A stretch of 64,000 bases of DNA. Origin: Comamonadaceae bacterium PBBC2 (GTDB lineage: Bacteria > Pseudomonadota > Gammaproteobacteria > Burkholderiales > Burkholderiaceae_C). Positions 18,485-26,474 of this stretch are shown here, one piece after another. Where the stretch lies: assembly GCA_002255935.1 (NCBI GenBank), contig NKIO01000001.1, forward strand, positions 147,478 to 211,477. Reading direction: 5' to 3'. The notes beneath the pieces are model-generated. The model saw only the letters and a program-made list of their open reading frames with translations. It had not been told where the DNA came from and ran no database searches. Each line of letters opens with the position of its first letter. Positions within the stretch are counted from its first letter, which is position 1. Position numbers and translations under genes: made by a program.

Positions 18485-19180
18485 ATGCTCCTGCACCTGC
18501 CCGACATCCTGACCCCCGACGAAGTCCGCGAGGCGCAAGCCTTGCTGGCCACTGCGCCGTGGGGGGATGGACGTGTGGGTGCTGGCGAGCTGGCGCGGCA
18601 AGTCAAGAACAACGAACAGCTGGACCACGACTGCGATGCAGCGCGCGCCATTCGGACCCTGGTGCTACGCGGCTTGGACCGCAACACCACGTTCTTCTCT
18701 GCGGCTTTGCCCAAGAAGGTGTTTCCCCCGCGGCTCAACCGCTATGGCGGAGACAGCAACTACTACGGCAACCACATTGATGGCGCGGTGCGCTACACGC
18801 CGGGCACCACCACCAGCATTGCCGAACGCGTGCGTACCGATGTGTCGTGCACGGTATTTTTGAGCAACCCTGAAGACTATGACGGCGGCGAACTCTGCAT
18901 CGCCGATACCTTTGGCGAACAAGCCATCAAGTTACCCGCAGGGCATATGGTGCTTTACCCCGGCACCAGCCTGCACCAAGTCAAGCCGGTCACCCGTGGC
19001 CACCGTTTGGCTTGTTTTTTTTGGATTGAAAGCATGGTGCGCAGCGATGAGCAGCGCCGCCTGCTCTATGAACTCGACATGAACCTTTTAGGCTTGCGCC
19101 AGCAGCATGGTGATTCCGACGAGACCGTCGGCTTGACCGGCGTGTACCACAACCTTTTGCGCATGTGGGCGGATACCTGA
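18485..19180 (+). CDS. piuC: PiuC/YbiX family Fe(II)- and 2-oxoglutarate-dependent hydroxylase
   Basis: This is a PKHD-type dioxygenase commonly found next to catecholate siderophore receptors; its natural substrate is not settled. The 231-residue product starts [21 protein letters not shown] and has the iron ligands His97 and Asp99 (GNHIDGAVR) and His164 (SLHQVKPV). The 2-oxoglutarate-binding Arg174 lies in [10 protein letters not shown]. It begins 5 bases after the receptor stop, and its TGA shares one base with the tonB ATG, so the genes are co-translated. Confidence 0.93.
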   Translation: MLLHLPDILTPDEVREAQALLATAPWGDGRVGAGELARQVKNNEQLDHDCDAARAIRTLVLRGLDRNTTFFSAALPKKVFPPRLNRYGGDSNYYGNHIDGAVRYTPGTTTSIAERVRTDVSCTVFLSNPEDYDGGELCIADTFGEQAIKLPAGHMVLYPGTSLHQVKPVTRGHRLACFFWIESMVRSDEQRRLLYELDMNLLGLRQQHGDSDETVGLTGVYHNLLRMWADT

Positions 19181-19887
19181 TGAACGTGCCAAGCGCTTCT
19201 CCTTCCCGCACCAGCGTCATCGTGGTGACCGTATTGCTGCTCCATGTGGGCGGCCTGTGGGCATTGCAATCGGGCCTGCTGCGTCGCATCGTTGCTGATC
19301 TGGTGGTTCCGGCCGAAGTGCTGATTGACATGAGCCCGGCCGATGCCGAACCTGCTCCGCCCAAGCCGCCTGCGCCGGTAACCCCGCCGCCACCGGCCCC
19401 GCGCACGCCAGCGCCACAGCCAACACCGGCCAAAGCCCCGCAAACCGCGCCCACACCCCTGGCCTTACCCGCCACCCAGGCCGAGCCGGACAACTCAGCC
19501 TTGAGCCCGGCACCGGTAGCCGTGGCCGCCAATACCAGCGCCACCGGCACCAGCAGCGCCAGCCCGCCCCCGGGCACCGCCGTAGCTGCCAGCCGCGCGC
19601 CAGCGCTGGAGCTGCCCAGTAGCGATGCGCAATACCTAAACAACCCCACACCGGCTTACCCCGCGGTGAGCAAACGATTGGGCGAGCAAGGCAAGGTCGT
19701 CATTCGCACCTTCATTGGCGTGGATGGCGTTGCCCAACAGGCCCAAATCAAAACGTCCAGCGGCTATGACCGCCTGGACCAGGCCGCTCTGGCCACCGCC
19801 TTGAAGTGGCGCTACGTACCCGGTAAGCGCGCAGGCGTGGCCGAGGCCATGTGGTTTGACGTGCCCTTCAACTGGGTATTGCGGTAG
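19180..19887 (+). CDS. tonB: Energy transducer TonB
   Basis: TonB couples the proton motive force of ExbB/ExbD to outer-membrane receptors. From the ATG at 19180 it has 235 residues: one N-terminal membrane anchor (TSVIVVTVLLLHVGGLWAL), a proline/alanine-rich periplasm-spanning linker (about residues 48-140), and the C-terminal TonB domain. That domain shows NNPTPAYPAVSKRLGEQGKVVIRTFI and YDRLDQAALATALKWRYVPGKRAG. The last segment (WFDVPFNWVLR) is the usual end of the family. Confidence 0.95.
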   Translation: MNVPSASPSRTSVIVVTVLLLHVGGLWALQSGLLRRIVADLVVPAEVLIDMSPADAEPAPPKPPAPVTPPPPAPRTPAPQPTPAKAPQTAPTPLALPATQAEPDNSALSPAPVAVAANTSATGTSSASPPPGTAVAASRAPALELPSSDAQYLNNPTPAYPAVSKRLGEQGKVVIRTFIGVDGVAQQAQIKTSSGYDRLDQAALATALKWRYVPGKRAGVAEAMWFDVPFNWVLR

Positions 19888-19945
19888 CCCGCATTGGCAC
19901 TGAATCGTCTTGGAATTTTTACTTTTTTAAATAACGGAAATCACT

Positions 19946-20662
19946 ATGGAATCGCAACTCGGACTCATCACTTTGTGGACACAGGGCGACTGGGTCACCC
20001 GTTCCGTCGCGGCCCTGCTGCTGATCATGTCGTTGGCATCCTGGATCGTCATACTCAGCAAGGCGCTGGACATCGTCAAGTACAAAGCCCTGGCCCAGCG
20101 CACTGAAGCCTTCTGGCACAGCAAAGACTTTGCTGGTGGCGTTGAAGCGCTGGGCGTGGCCAAGGACAACCCGTTTGTGCAAATGGCCCACGCCGGCCAG
20201 GAAGCCACAGCCCACCACCGCAACACCCAGGCCCAGTTGCACGACAGCCTGGACGTGAGCGACTGGATCAGCCGCACACTGCGCAACTCGATTGACGACA
20301 GCACTGCACGCTTCCAAAGCGGTCTGGCCGTGCTGGCTTCGGTCGGTTCCACTGCGCCGTTTGTTGGTCTGTTTGGCACCGTGTGGGGTATCTACCATGC
20401 TCTGGTGGGCATTGGCGCCAATGGCCAGGCGGGTATTGAAACCGTGGCCGGCCCGATTGGTGAAGCCTTGATCATGACGGCGCTGGGCTTGGCCGTGGCC
20501 ATTCCAGCGGTGCTGGGCTACAACGCCCTGCTGCGCGGCAACAAGTTCATCCTGACCAAACTGAACCGCTTTGCGCACGACCTGCACGCCTACTTTGTGA
20601 CCGGTGCCCGCGTGGGCAACCAGCGTGGTGGCCAGGTGCTGCCGCTGCACGCCGCTAAATAA
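19946..20662 (+). CDS. exbB: ExbB/TolQ-family proton channel protein
   Basis: ExbB is the five-subunit motor channel that energises TonB. The 238-residue protein has an N-terminal membrane helix (SVAALLLIMSLASWIVILSKAL), a long cytoplasmic region, and two further membrane helices. The conserved block LAVLASVGSTAPFVGLFGTVWGIYHALV and the helix GPIGEALIMTALGLAVAIPAV are clear. It lies between tonB and exbD in the iron uptake operon. Confidence 0.95.
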   Translation: MESQLGLITLWTQGDWVTRSVAALLLIMSLASWIVILSKALDIVKYKALAQRTEAFWHSKDFAGGVEALGVAKDNPFVQMAHAGQEATAHHRNTQAQLHDSLDVSDWISRTLRNSIDDSTARFQSGLAVLASVGSTAPFVGLFGTVWGIYHALVGIGANGQAGIETVAGPIGEALIMTALGLAVAIPAVLGYNALLRGNKFILTKLNRFAHDLHAYFVTGARVGNQRGGQVLPLHAAK

Positions 20663-20683
20663 CTTTCCCCGGGGAAAATTACT

Positions 20684-21109
20684 ATGGCTTTCGGAATGCA
20701 CGACTCTGCCGCCGACCTGGACGGCGACATGATGAACGAGATCAACATGACGCCCCTAGTGGACGTGATGTTGGTATTGCTCATCATCTTCATCATCACC
20801 GTGCCGGTGATGAAACACGCGCTGCACGTCGAGCTGCCGCGCGCCACCACCCAGCCCCAAACCGTGAAGCCGGATGTGAACCAGCTCAGTATTGACGCCC
20901 AGGGTGCCTACTTCTGGAACCAAAAGCCCATCACCCTAGAGGCGCTGGAGCCCCTGCTGCGCGCAGAGGCCGAAAAAGCACCCCAGCCCGAGCTGCATAT
21001 CCGTGGCGACAAGGCCGCGCGCTATGAGTTTGTGATGACAGCCATGGCCCAGGCGCGCCAAGCCGGGCTGAAGAAGATCGCCTTCATTTCTGAGCCCGGA
21101 ACCAAGTAA
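20684..21109 (+). CDS. exbD: ExbD/TolR-family biopolymer transport protein
   Basis: ExbD is the ExbB partner that carries the essential membrane aspartate. The 141-residue protein starts MAFGMHDSAADLDGDMMNEINMTPLVDVMLVLLIIFIITV, with the motor Asp in PLVDVMLVL. The periplasmic domain ends in MAQARQAGLKKIAFISEP. It starts 22 bases after exbB and ends just before the HemP GTG. Confidence 0.95.
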   Translation: MAFGMHDSAADLDGDMMNEINMTPLVDVMLVLLIIFIITVPVMKHALHVELPRATTQPQTVKPDVNQLSIDAQGAYFWNQKPITLEALEPLLRAEAEKAPQPELHIRGDKAARYEFVMTAMAQARQAGLKKIAFISEPGTK

Positions 21110-21111
21110 AC

Positions 21112-21345
21112 GTGACCGTAACCCCGCCCACTACCCTGCCAGACGACACTGCGGGCGCATTGCCCGGTGCTGCGCCTGCGGCTGTGGGCGCGGCGACTGA
21201 CAAGCCGTTGGCAGCGGGCAACACAGAAGAGGTGCTCACCGCCCAAACCCTGTTGGTGGGCCGCCCCTGGGTCGGCATTGAGCACAACGGCCAGCATTAC
21301 CGCCTGCAGACCACGCGAGCTGGTAAGTTGATACTGACCAAGTAG
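21112..21345 (+). CDS. hemP: Hemin uptake protein HemP
   Basis: HemP is a small protein often co-regulated with haem and siderophore uptake; in some rhizobia and Burkholderia it acts as a transcription activator. The 77-residue product starts with a GTG 2 bases after the exbD stop. It ends with the family signature HNGQHYRLQTTRAGKLILTK. The N-terminal half is a low-complexity Ala/Pro/Thr stretch. It is the last gene of the receptor-piuC-tonB-exbB-exbD operon. Confidence 0.88.
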   Translation: MTVTPPTTLPDDTAGALPGAAPAAVGAATDKPLAAGNTEEVLTAQTLLVGRPWVGIEHNGQHYRLQTTRAGKLILTK

Positions 21346-21356
21346 CTCCTACCTGA

Positions 21357-21422
21357 ATTCGGCATCCAATGTGCCACGCAGGCCGTGGATAGTGCGGGAG
21401 CAGCTCCTAACTTTGTAGCAAT
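21357..21422 (-). repeat. Dispersed palindromic repeat, copy 5
   Basis: This inverted copy reads on the minus strand as GCTACAAAGTTAGGAGC, then the perfect core TGCTCCCGCACTATCCACGG, then GCCTGCGTGGC and GGATGCC. It lies between the convergent ends of hemP and the antitoxin-like gene. Confidence 0.87.
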
Positions 21423-21443
21423 TCGGTCAAAAGCGGGGCACCG

Positions 21444-21791
21444 CTACGCCGCCTCCAGCATGAACTCAACCTTCACGGCCTCAAAGGGAAACACAACGCC
21501 CCCCTCTGCAGCACGACTAAGAACACCGGCATCCAACAAAGCCACTACATCCCCGTGCACAGCCTTCACGTCACGCCCAACGCGTCTGGCCGCCTCGCGG
21601 ATAGACATGGCACCCGCGCCACACATGACTTTGAGCAGCTCCCATCGTTTGGCCGTTAGCACCTGCCACAACAACTCGGGCGTGGCAAAACCAATACGGG
21701 CCTCACGCTCAGCGCGACCGGACTTCATGGCGCTGGCTGCATCTGCAAGCGTGTCCGCCAGGGAGCGAACCTCAAGAATGACTGTGTTCAT
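21444..21791 (-). CDS. Winged-helix regulator, probable antitoxin of the TumE-like toxin
   Basis: This is a 115-residue protein starting at the ATG at 21791 (MNTVILEVRSLADTLADAASAMKSGRAERE). The C-terminal part is a winged helix-turn-helix (LTAKRWELLKVMCGAGAMSIREAARRVGRDVKAVHGDVVALLDAGVLSRA). Such proteins are the antitoxin partners of TumE-family toxins. Here the toxin gene is upstream and overlaps by 20 bases, the reversed toxin-antitoxin order. It probably represses the operon through the large palindrome at 22070-22113. Confidence 0.78.
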   Translation of the reverse strand: MNTVILEVRSLADTLADAASAMKSGRAEREARIGFATPELLWQVLTAKRWELLKVMCGAGAMSIREAARRVGRDVKAVHGDVVALLDAGVLSRAAEGGVVFPFEAVKVEFMLEAA

Positions 21792-22119
21792 GATTCCACC
21801 TCGTAATATCTGCATTGAAGTCGAGCATCAGCTGTTCCGGCGTTGAGAAGGCATAGTCCAGCTCCTGCCCTCCGAAGTGCCGGTGATCACCCTTACCGCG
21901 CTCGTTGTCATATCTCAGAACGCACTGCCCACCAACCACATATGCAAGACGATATTTGAACGGATGCTCAGACGGCGGGACAGGTGCAGGGACTCGCCAT
22001 ACGGCCACCTCTGCAAATGCGCCGAGAGCAAGGACAACGCGACGGCGAATGAGCGGGACAGCCTTCATGTTGGACATTGTGACAACACAGCATTCTGTTG
22101 TCAATTTGTCCAACAACAT
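21772..22119 (-). CDS. TumE-family toxin-like protein
   Basis: This resembles DUF6516/TumE toxins: MKAVPLIRRRVVLALGAFAEVAVWRVPAPVP, HPFKYRLAYVVGGQCVLRYDNERGKGDHRHFGG and PEQLMLDFNADI. The mode of action is not known to me. The start is uncertain. The ATG at 22119 (MLLDKLTTECC) has a strong AGGAGAG 5 bases upstream. The family usually begins at the MKA of the ATG at 22068, which has no Shine-Dalgarno. If the first is used, the operator palindrome is translated as an N-terminal extension. Confidence 0.72.
   Translation of the reverse strand: MLLDKLTTECCVVTMSNMKAVPLIRRRVVLALGAFAEVAVWRVPAPVPPSEHPFKYRLAYVVGGQCVLRYDNERGKGDHRHFGGQELDYAFSTPEQLMLDFNADITRWNHEHSHS
22070..22113. promoter_or_regulatory. 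44-bp nested palindrome at the start of the TumE-like gene
   Basis: TTGGACA (22070-22076) and TGTCCAA (22107-22113) are outer arms. TGACAACA (22080-22087) and TGTTGTCA (22096-22103) are inner arms, all centred on 22091.5. It overlaps the candidate start codons of the toxin and is the likely operator for the winged-helix antitoxin. Confidence 0.72.
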
Positions 22120-22175
22120 TGACTCTCCTGTGCGCAAGGAAATGCTGTTCCCTACGAGTTGCACTGCATCGCCAG

Positions 22176-22601
22176 CTACCGCATATGCCGCAACTGCGCC
22201 TTCAGCGCAGACAACATCGCCTTCTTACGGTCCTTCAATTCGTCCGCGCCAGCCAACACGGCCAATCGCCGGCCATCCGAGTAGGCTCCCTCCAGAAAAC
22301 CGGTCTGGTCATTGGCCCTGTCGCCATGCCAAAACACTAGGCGAATGCAGTCCTTTCGGTAGAAGTTAAAGACTACTAAGTGCCGCCGATATTCTTTGGG
22401 GTTGAAGGGCTCCATCGGCCCGGTGAAGAAGAATGCCGGGGCATTCCATTTGATCTCTTCGCCAATGCTTTTGTCTGCCGCGAGAATGGTCTTGCGCAGC
22501 AGGGCCGCCAAATCTGCCAACGGATGTTTCAACGTCTGCATATAAGCGTCGACCGCTGCGGTGTCTGTGGGTTTGGTGGTGGCTGTGGGGCTGGGCTTCA
22601 T
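22176..22601 (-). CDS. DUF1801 (YdhG-like) domain protein
   Basis: This is a 141-residue cytoplasmic protein of the YdhG/DUF1801 family, whose function is not established. Recognisable segments are HPLADLAALLRKTILAADKSIGEEIKWNAPAFFF, LVVFNFYRKDCIRLVFWHG and the C-terminal LAVLAGADELKDRKKAMLSALKAQLR. It is full length and lies 11 bases from the GGDEF gene on the same strand. Confidence 0.85.
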   Translation of the reverse strand: MKPSPTATTKPTDTAAVDAYMQTLKHPLADLAALLRKTILAADKSIGEEIKWNAPAFFFTGPMEPFNPKEYRRHLVVFNFYRKDCIRLVFWHGDRANDQTGFLEGAYSDGRRLAVLAGADELKDRKKAMLSALKAQLRHMR

Positions 22602-22612
22602 AGCCCCCCACT

Positions 22613-23272
22613 CTACGCCAGCGGCATCAAGCCCGATGTTTTGCAGGTGTACATGGCCTGGTCTGCCACGTCCAAAATGTCGCGCAGGTTGTCCCCATCT
22701 TTGGGGTACCAGGCGTAGCCCACGCTGGCCCCGACTGCCACGGTTTCGCCAGAGTCCAGCGTCAGGTCTTTCGACACCACATCCACCAGTTTGTGGCCCA
22801 GTGCTTCCAGTTGGGCGCGCTCGGTAATCGACTCTACGATCAGCACAAACTCATCACCGCCGAGGCGCGCCACCGTATCAGATTCGCGCACGATAGACAC
22901 CAGGCGCTGTGCCACGGTGACCAACACTTTGTCACCCGCGGCATGGCCATAGGTGTCGTTGATGGCCTTGAACTTGTTCAGGTCCAGCATCAGCACCGCA
23001 AACTGCTTGCGGCTGCGCCGCGCATGGCGCATGGCCACCTCAAAACGGTCCATCATCAAGAGCCGATTGGCCAGCCCGGTAAGGGGGTCTAGAAAGGCGC
23101 TCTTTCTCAGGGCGCGCTCGGCATCCTTGAGCTTGGCCAGGTGCTTTTTTAGCCTTTGGTTTTTGGCAGAAGCCTGGCGCAGCCGCAAGGCAAACACCGT
23201 AGCCAGCAGGCCCAAAACCACAGTGAGCGCGGCAAATAAATAACTGGTGAAGGCATATTGCATGGTGTGCAA
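22613..23272 (-). CDS. Membrane-anchored diguanylate cyclase (GGDEF)
   Basis: The product makes cyclic di-GMP. It has 219 residues (216 if the ATG at 23263 is used). One membrane helix (YLFAALTVVLGLLATVFAL) is followed by a basic coiled linker and a GGDEF domain. That domain shows DPLTGLANRLLMMDRFEVAM, LMLDLNKFKAINDTYGHAAGD and the intact active site LGGDEFVLI. The I-site RxxD, five residues before the active site, appears as RESD. Without a periplasmic or PAS sensor it is a minimal cyclase. Confidence 0.92.
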   Translation of the reverse strand: MHTMQYAFTSYLFAALTVVLGLLATVFALRLRQASAKNQRLKKHLAKLKDAERALRKSAFLDPLTGLANRLLMMDRFEVAMRHARRSRKQFAVLMLDLNKFKAINDTYGHAAGDKVLVTVAQRLVSIVRESDTVARLGGDEFVLIVESITERAQLEALGHKLVDVVSKDLTLDSGETVAVGASVGYAWYPKDGDNLRDILDVADQAMYTCKTSGLMPLA

Positions 23273-23380
23273 CTATTCTGGGTTCAGCGCGCGGGGTTTG
23301 CGACGGTTTGAACACTCTTTTACAAAGCGCCCGCCCTATACTGACCACTGATCCACGGCCTGCAAAAAAGAGAGAACGCC

Positions 23381-23920
23381 ATGTCCGCTTACGTCGCCTT
23401 GCTGCGCGGTATCAATGTCGGCAAAGGCAACCGCCTGCCCATGGCCGATTTGCGTGCCATGCTGACGGAAATGGGCCATACCGATGTGGCCACGCTGCTC
23501 AATAGTGGCAACGCGGTCTTTTGCGCCAAGAGTGCACCTTCTGCTACGCATGCGAAGCGCATTGCGGTGGCTATCACCGGCAAGTTCGGGCTGGATATTT
23601 CGGTTGTGGTGAAGTCTGCCGCCGAGTTTGCGGCGGTGGTGCAAGGCAATGCCTTGGCCGACGGTGCAGATGATCACTCGCGTTTATTCACCGTATTTGC
23701 GCAAGAGGCCGAAGCACTCAGCGCACTGACCGCGATTACCCCCCTGGTGGTACCGCCCGAGGAATTTGCCATTGGCCCGCACGCGGCCTATTTGCACTGC
23801 GCCAGCGGCGTACTAGAGAGCAAAGCCGGTGCCGCGTTGCTGGGCAAAGCTGGCCGCCTGGTCACCACCCGCAACTGGGCCACCACCTTGAAGCTGCAGG
23901 CGTTGCTCCAGGCGCTGTAG
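23381..23920 (+). CDS. DUF1697 domain protein
   Basis: This is a 179-residue protein of the DUF1697 family, function unknown. It has the typical start MSAYVALLRGINVGKGNRLPMADLRAMLTEMGHTDVATLLNSGNAVF and the C-terminal RLVTTRNWATTLKLQAL. It is transcribed divergently from the GGDEF gene and appears intact. Confidence 0.88.
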   Translation: MSAYVALLRGINVGKGNRLPMADLRAMLTEMGHTDVATLLNSGNAVFCAKSAPSATHAKRIAVAITGKFGLDISVVVKSAAEFAAVVQGNALADGADDHSRLFTVFAQEAEALSALTAITPLVVPPEEFAIGPHAAYLHCASGVLESKAGAALLGKAGRLVTTRNWATTLKLQALLQAL

Positions 23921-23937
23921 CAAGCGCAGGCCTCAGG

Positions 23938-24051
23938 GTGGATATCGGCGCAGCAGCCTATTTTCAGCACGCCCAGCAGCGTGGCTACCAGGGCAAAGCC
24001 GGGCCGATGCTGTTGTTTAGCACCACCGCAGCGCAGTTTGCAGAAATTTAA
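23938..24051 (+). other. Possible gene remnant, unidentified
   Basis: One frame after the DUF1697 stop reads IGAAAYFQHAQQRGYQGKAG followed by PMLLFSTTAAQFAEI and a stop, which looks like the end of a real protein. It has no start and I cannot name the family. It ends at repeat copy 6. It may be the remains of a gene truncated when the repeat arrived, or chance. Confidence 0.3.
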
Positions 24052-24110
24052 GCCCAATACGGCTTTCAGACCGTGGATAGTGCGGGAGCAGCTACTTATT
24101 TAATAGCAAA
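24050..24110 (-). repeat. Dispersed palindromic repeat, copy 6
   Basis: This inverted copy reads on the minus strand as GCTATTAAATAAGTAGC, then the core TGCTCCCGCACTATCCACGG, then TCTGAAAGCCGTATTGGGCTT. It lies between convergent genes. Confidence 0.87.
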
Positions 24111-24144
24111 TGTCTGCTGCCAAGCCCGTAACTCCTAGGACTTA

Positions 24145-25389
24145 CTAACGCGCCAACTGCGCATCCAGCCAGTCAAACGCGGCCTCTTGCTGCTCTTTCA
24201 CAAACACATGCCCTAAAGGCCAGGTGCGGGTTTGCAATCGCCTATCCGCACCAAACGCCGACCACACGGCGCGCATCCTGGTAAACGCCGCCTGCACGGA
24301 CGGCAACGGGAACAAGGCGTCTTGTTCACCCGCATACAACAGCAGGGGCTTGGGGGCGGCTAGGGCGGCTACATCGGGGTAGTCCAGGTAGCGCACCAGG
24401 TGCGGGTGCAGCATGGCGTAGGCCGACTGGCCTTTGAGCTGGTTGTTGCCAGGCACCATCAGGCCCTGCACGGTGGCCATCCAGTTCACGGCCACTGCGG
24501 CAGCTATGTCGTCTGACAATGCCGCCACCTGCCAAGCCCGAAATGCCCCCATGGAGAAGCCAAGTGCAGCCACGCGGCGCGGGTCTACTTCGGCCTGGCT
24601 GGCCAGAAACCGGGCAGCGCGTACGTCTTCGGTGGCGATGATGCTGGCAAACGAAGTGCCCAAGTTCATCAGATTGGCCGCCAGCGCTTGCTGGCTGCTG
24701 GCCTGAAAACCCGGCGCGCTGCGGTCGCCCCAGCCCAGCGCATCCACCGCCAGCACCACATAGCCGCGCTGCGCCAGCGCATCACCTACAAAGCGGCCCG
24801 AAAAGTACTTGTCAGCCCACTGCTGCGCAGACTCGGCGCGCGCGCTGCCCGCCTCGGGCGCAATCAGCTTTTCTTTGCCAATGTCAAAGCGCGCGCCGTG
24901 GTCATGCAGTACCAGCACCGCCGGAAAAGGCCCCGCCCCCTTGGGCACCAGCATCCACGCCAGCACCCGGCTGTGGGCCGTCACATTGAATTCAATCTGC
25001 CGCGCCACATAGCTGCCACGGTCTTGCTCACCGATCACTTGGGGCTGGAAAGGCGTGGCATCTTGGCCGGGCTGGAGCATGAGCTCGCGGGCCTTTTGCA
25101 AGCCTGCGGCCCGCCAGGCCTGGGGCTGCTTTTGCTGCGCTGCCGTCCAGCCCAAACTGAAATCCATTTGCTCCCGCAGTTGCGCATGAAAGGCGGGCAA
25201 GCTGCCATCCGGCCCTACCAGGCCCGAGCTTGGGTGCTGCGCTAAGGCAACTCCAGCCCATGCGCTCAAGCCAAAGCAAAACCCCACCGCAAGCCCGCTG
25301 CGGCCAAGCCGCGCCACGAGACGCGCCATTGGACGGGCTGCGAAGCGGAACAGCCTCAGGCTCAGCAGCGCTTGGATCGTTGTCAACAT
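24145..25389 (-). CDS. Exported alpha/beta-hydrolase (dienelactone hydrolase/acetyl xylan esterase type)
   Basis: I take the start at the ATG at 25389 ([21 protein letters not shown]), giving 414 residues with a signal sequence (GLAVGFCFGLSAWAGVALAQ). The alpha/beta-hydrolase core shows GPFPAVLVLHDHGARFD, VLAVDALGWGDRSAPG, the nucleophile elbow GFSMGAF, LLLYAGEQDALFPL for the acid, and LGHVFVKEQQEAAFDWL for the histidine. The substrate cannot be told; a periplasmic esterase role is inferred. A longer reading from 25449 would extend beyond the signal peptide. Confidence 0.82.
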   Translation of the reverse strand: MLTTIQALLSLRLFRFAARPMARLVARLGRSGLAVGFCFGLSAWAGVALAQHPSSGLVGPDGSLPAFHAQLREQMDFSLGWTAAQQKQPQAWRAAGLQKARELMLQPGQDATPFQPQVIGEQDRGSYVARQIEFNVTAHSRVLAWMLVPKGAGPFPAVLVLHDHGARFDIGKEKLIAPEAGSARAESAQQWADKYFSGRFVGDALAQRGYVVLAVDALGWGDRSAPGFQASSQQALAANLMNLGTSFASIIATEDVRAARFLASQAEVDPRRVAALGFSMGAFRAWQVAALSDDIAAAVAVNWMATVQGLMVPGNNQLKGQSAYAMLHPHLVRYLDYPDVAALAAPKPLLLYAGEQDALFPLPSVQAAFTRMRAVWSAFGADRRLQTRTWPLGHVFVKEQQEAAFDWLDAQLAR

Positions 25390-25490
25390 GCTTGGCACCC
25401 TTTCATGGAGACGCGATTGTCTACCGCAATGCGCAGCGCGCGGGGCCACTTATGATGGCCGCAATGCCCCAACCGTGAACGCCACACACC

Positions 25491-25967
25491 ATGAACCTGC
25501 CCAGCCAAGAACTCACCATGACCGTCTTGATGACGCCCGATATGTCCAACTTTTCGGGCAACGTGCATGGCGGCAGCATCCTGAAACTGCTGGACCAAGT
25601 GGCCTACGCCTGCGCCAGCCGCTATGCGGGGCGCTATGTGGTGACTTTGTCGGTCGACCAGGTCATGTTTCTGCAAGCCATTCACGTGGGGGAGTTGGTC
25701 ACGTTTTTGGCATCGGTGAACTACGTGGGCAAGTCGTCCATGGAGATCGGCATCAAGGTGATTGCCGAGAACATTCAAACCCAGGTTGTGCGCCACGCCA
25801 ACAGTTGCTTCTTTACGATGGTGGCTATCGACGAGGAGCGCAAGCCCGCGCGCGTGCCCCCATTGGAGCTGGTGACTGCGGATCAGCAACGGCGCTTTAA
25901 AGCCGCTGAGGTGCGCAAGCAACTGCGCCAGGAGCTTGGGCAGCGCTTTGAAGCCCTGCGGAGTTGA
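25491..25967 (+). CDS. Acyl-CoA thioesterase, hotdog fold
   Basis: The product hydrolyses acyl-CoA to free acid and CoA. The 158-residue protein has the YciA/BFIT-type hotdog motif NFSGNVHGGSILKLLDQVAYACASRYAGRYVVTLSVDQV, in which the Asp of LLDQ is the usual catalytic residue. Next come VGKSSMEIGIKVIAENIQT and the C-terminal helical tail VTADQQRRFKAAEVRKQL. It is monocistronic and divergent from the hydrolase gene. Confidence 0.9.
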   Translation: MNLPSQELTMTVLMTPDMSNFSGNVHGGSILKLLDQVAYACASRYAGRYVVTLSVDQVMFLQAIHVGELVTFLASVNYVGKSSMEIGIKVIAENIQTQVVRHANSCFFTMVAIDEERKPARVPPLELVTADQQRRFKAAEVRKQLRQELGQRFEALRS

Positions 25968-26075
25968 CTTGCGCCAGGTCACCTCAGGGTTTGTGTATGC
26001 AAGCGCACGGACGCAGGGCTGGGCGTGCGGCATTCTCGGGTCTCGGATGCAATTCAACCCTAACGAAAGAGACCC

Positions 26076-26459
26076 ATGTCAACTACCAAAACCACAGCAA
26101 CATCGTCTTATGGCAAGTTCCTCTGCCCTGCCCTGGCTGCGCTAGCACTGGCAGCCGGTGCGGCCATGGTGCATGCGGCACCGCAGGATTCGCCCACCGT
26201 CGGTGAAAAGATGGATACGGCCGAAAAGAAGGTAGAAAAAGTAGTGGCTGACAGCTGGATCACGACCAAGGTGAAGTCAGAAATTCTGGCCAATAGCGCA
26301 TCCAAAGCCTTCAAGGTGCAAGTGAAGACCAAGGGCGGCGTGGTGTCGCTCAATGGCAAACTGCCCACCAAAGATGCGGTGGACCTTGTCAAAATGATTG
26401 CCGAGAAGGTCAAGGGCGTCCGCAGCGTTGACGCCGCAGGCTTGACCGTCGAAGGTTAA
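26076..26459 (+). CDS. Exported BON-domain protein
   Basis: This is a 127-residue periplasmic protein of the OsmY/BON type, thought to bind membranes or envelope components. A signal peptide (LCPALAALALAAGAAMVHAA) is followed by a short Lys/Glu-rich helix. One BON domain follows: DSWITTKVKSEILANSASKAFKVQVKTKGGVVSLNGKLPTKDAVDLVKMIAEKVKGVRSVD. A good ATG follows an AAAGAGA stretch. It is probably stress-induced, by analogy with OsmY only. Confidence 0.9.
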   Translation: MSTTKTTATSSYGKFLCPALAALALAAGAAMVHAAPQDSPTVGEKMDTAEKKVEKVVADSWITTKVKSEILANSASKAFKVQVKTKGGVVSLNGKLPTKDAVDLVKMIAEKVKGVRSVDAAGLTVEG

Positions 26460-26474
26460 AGCGCCTTACTTGCT

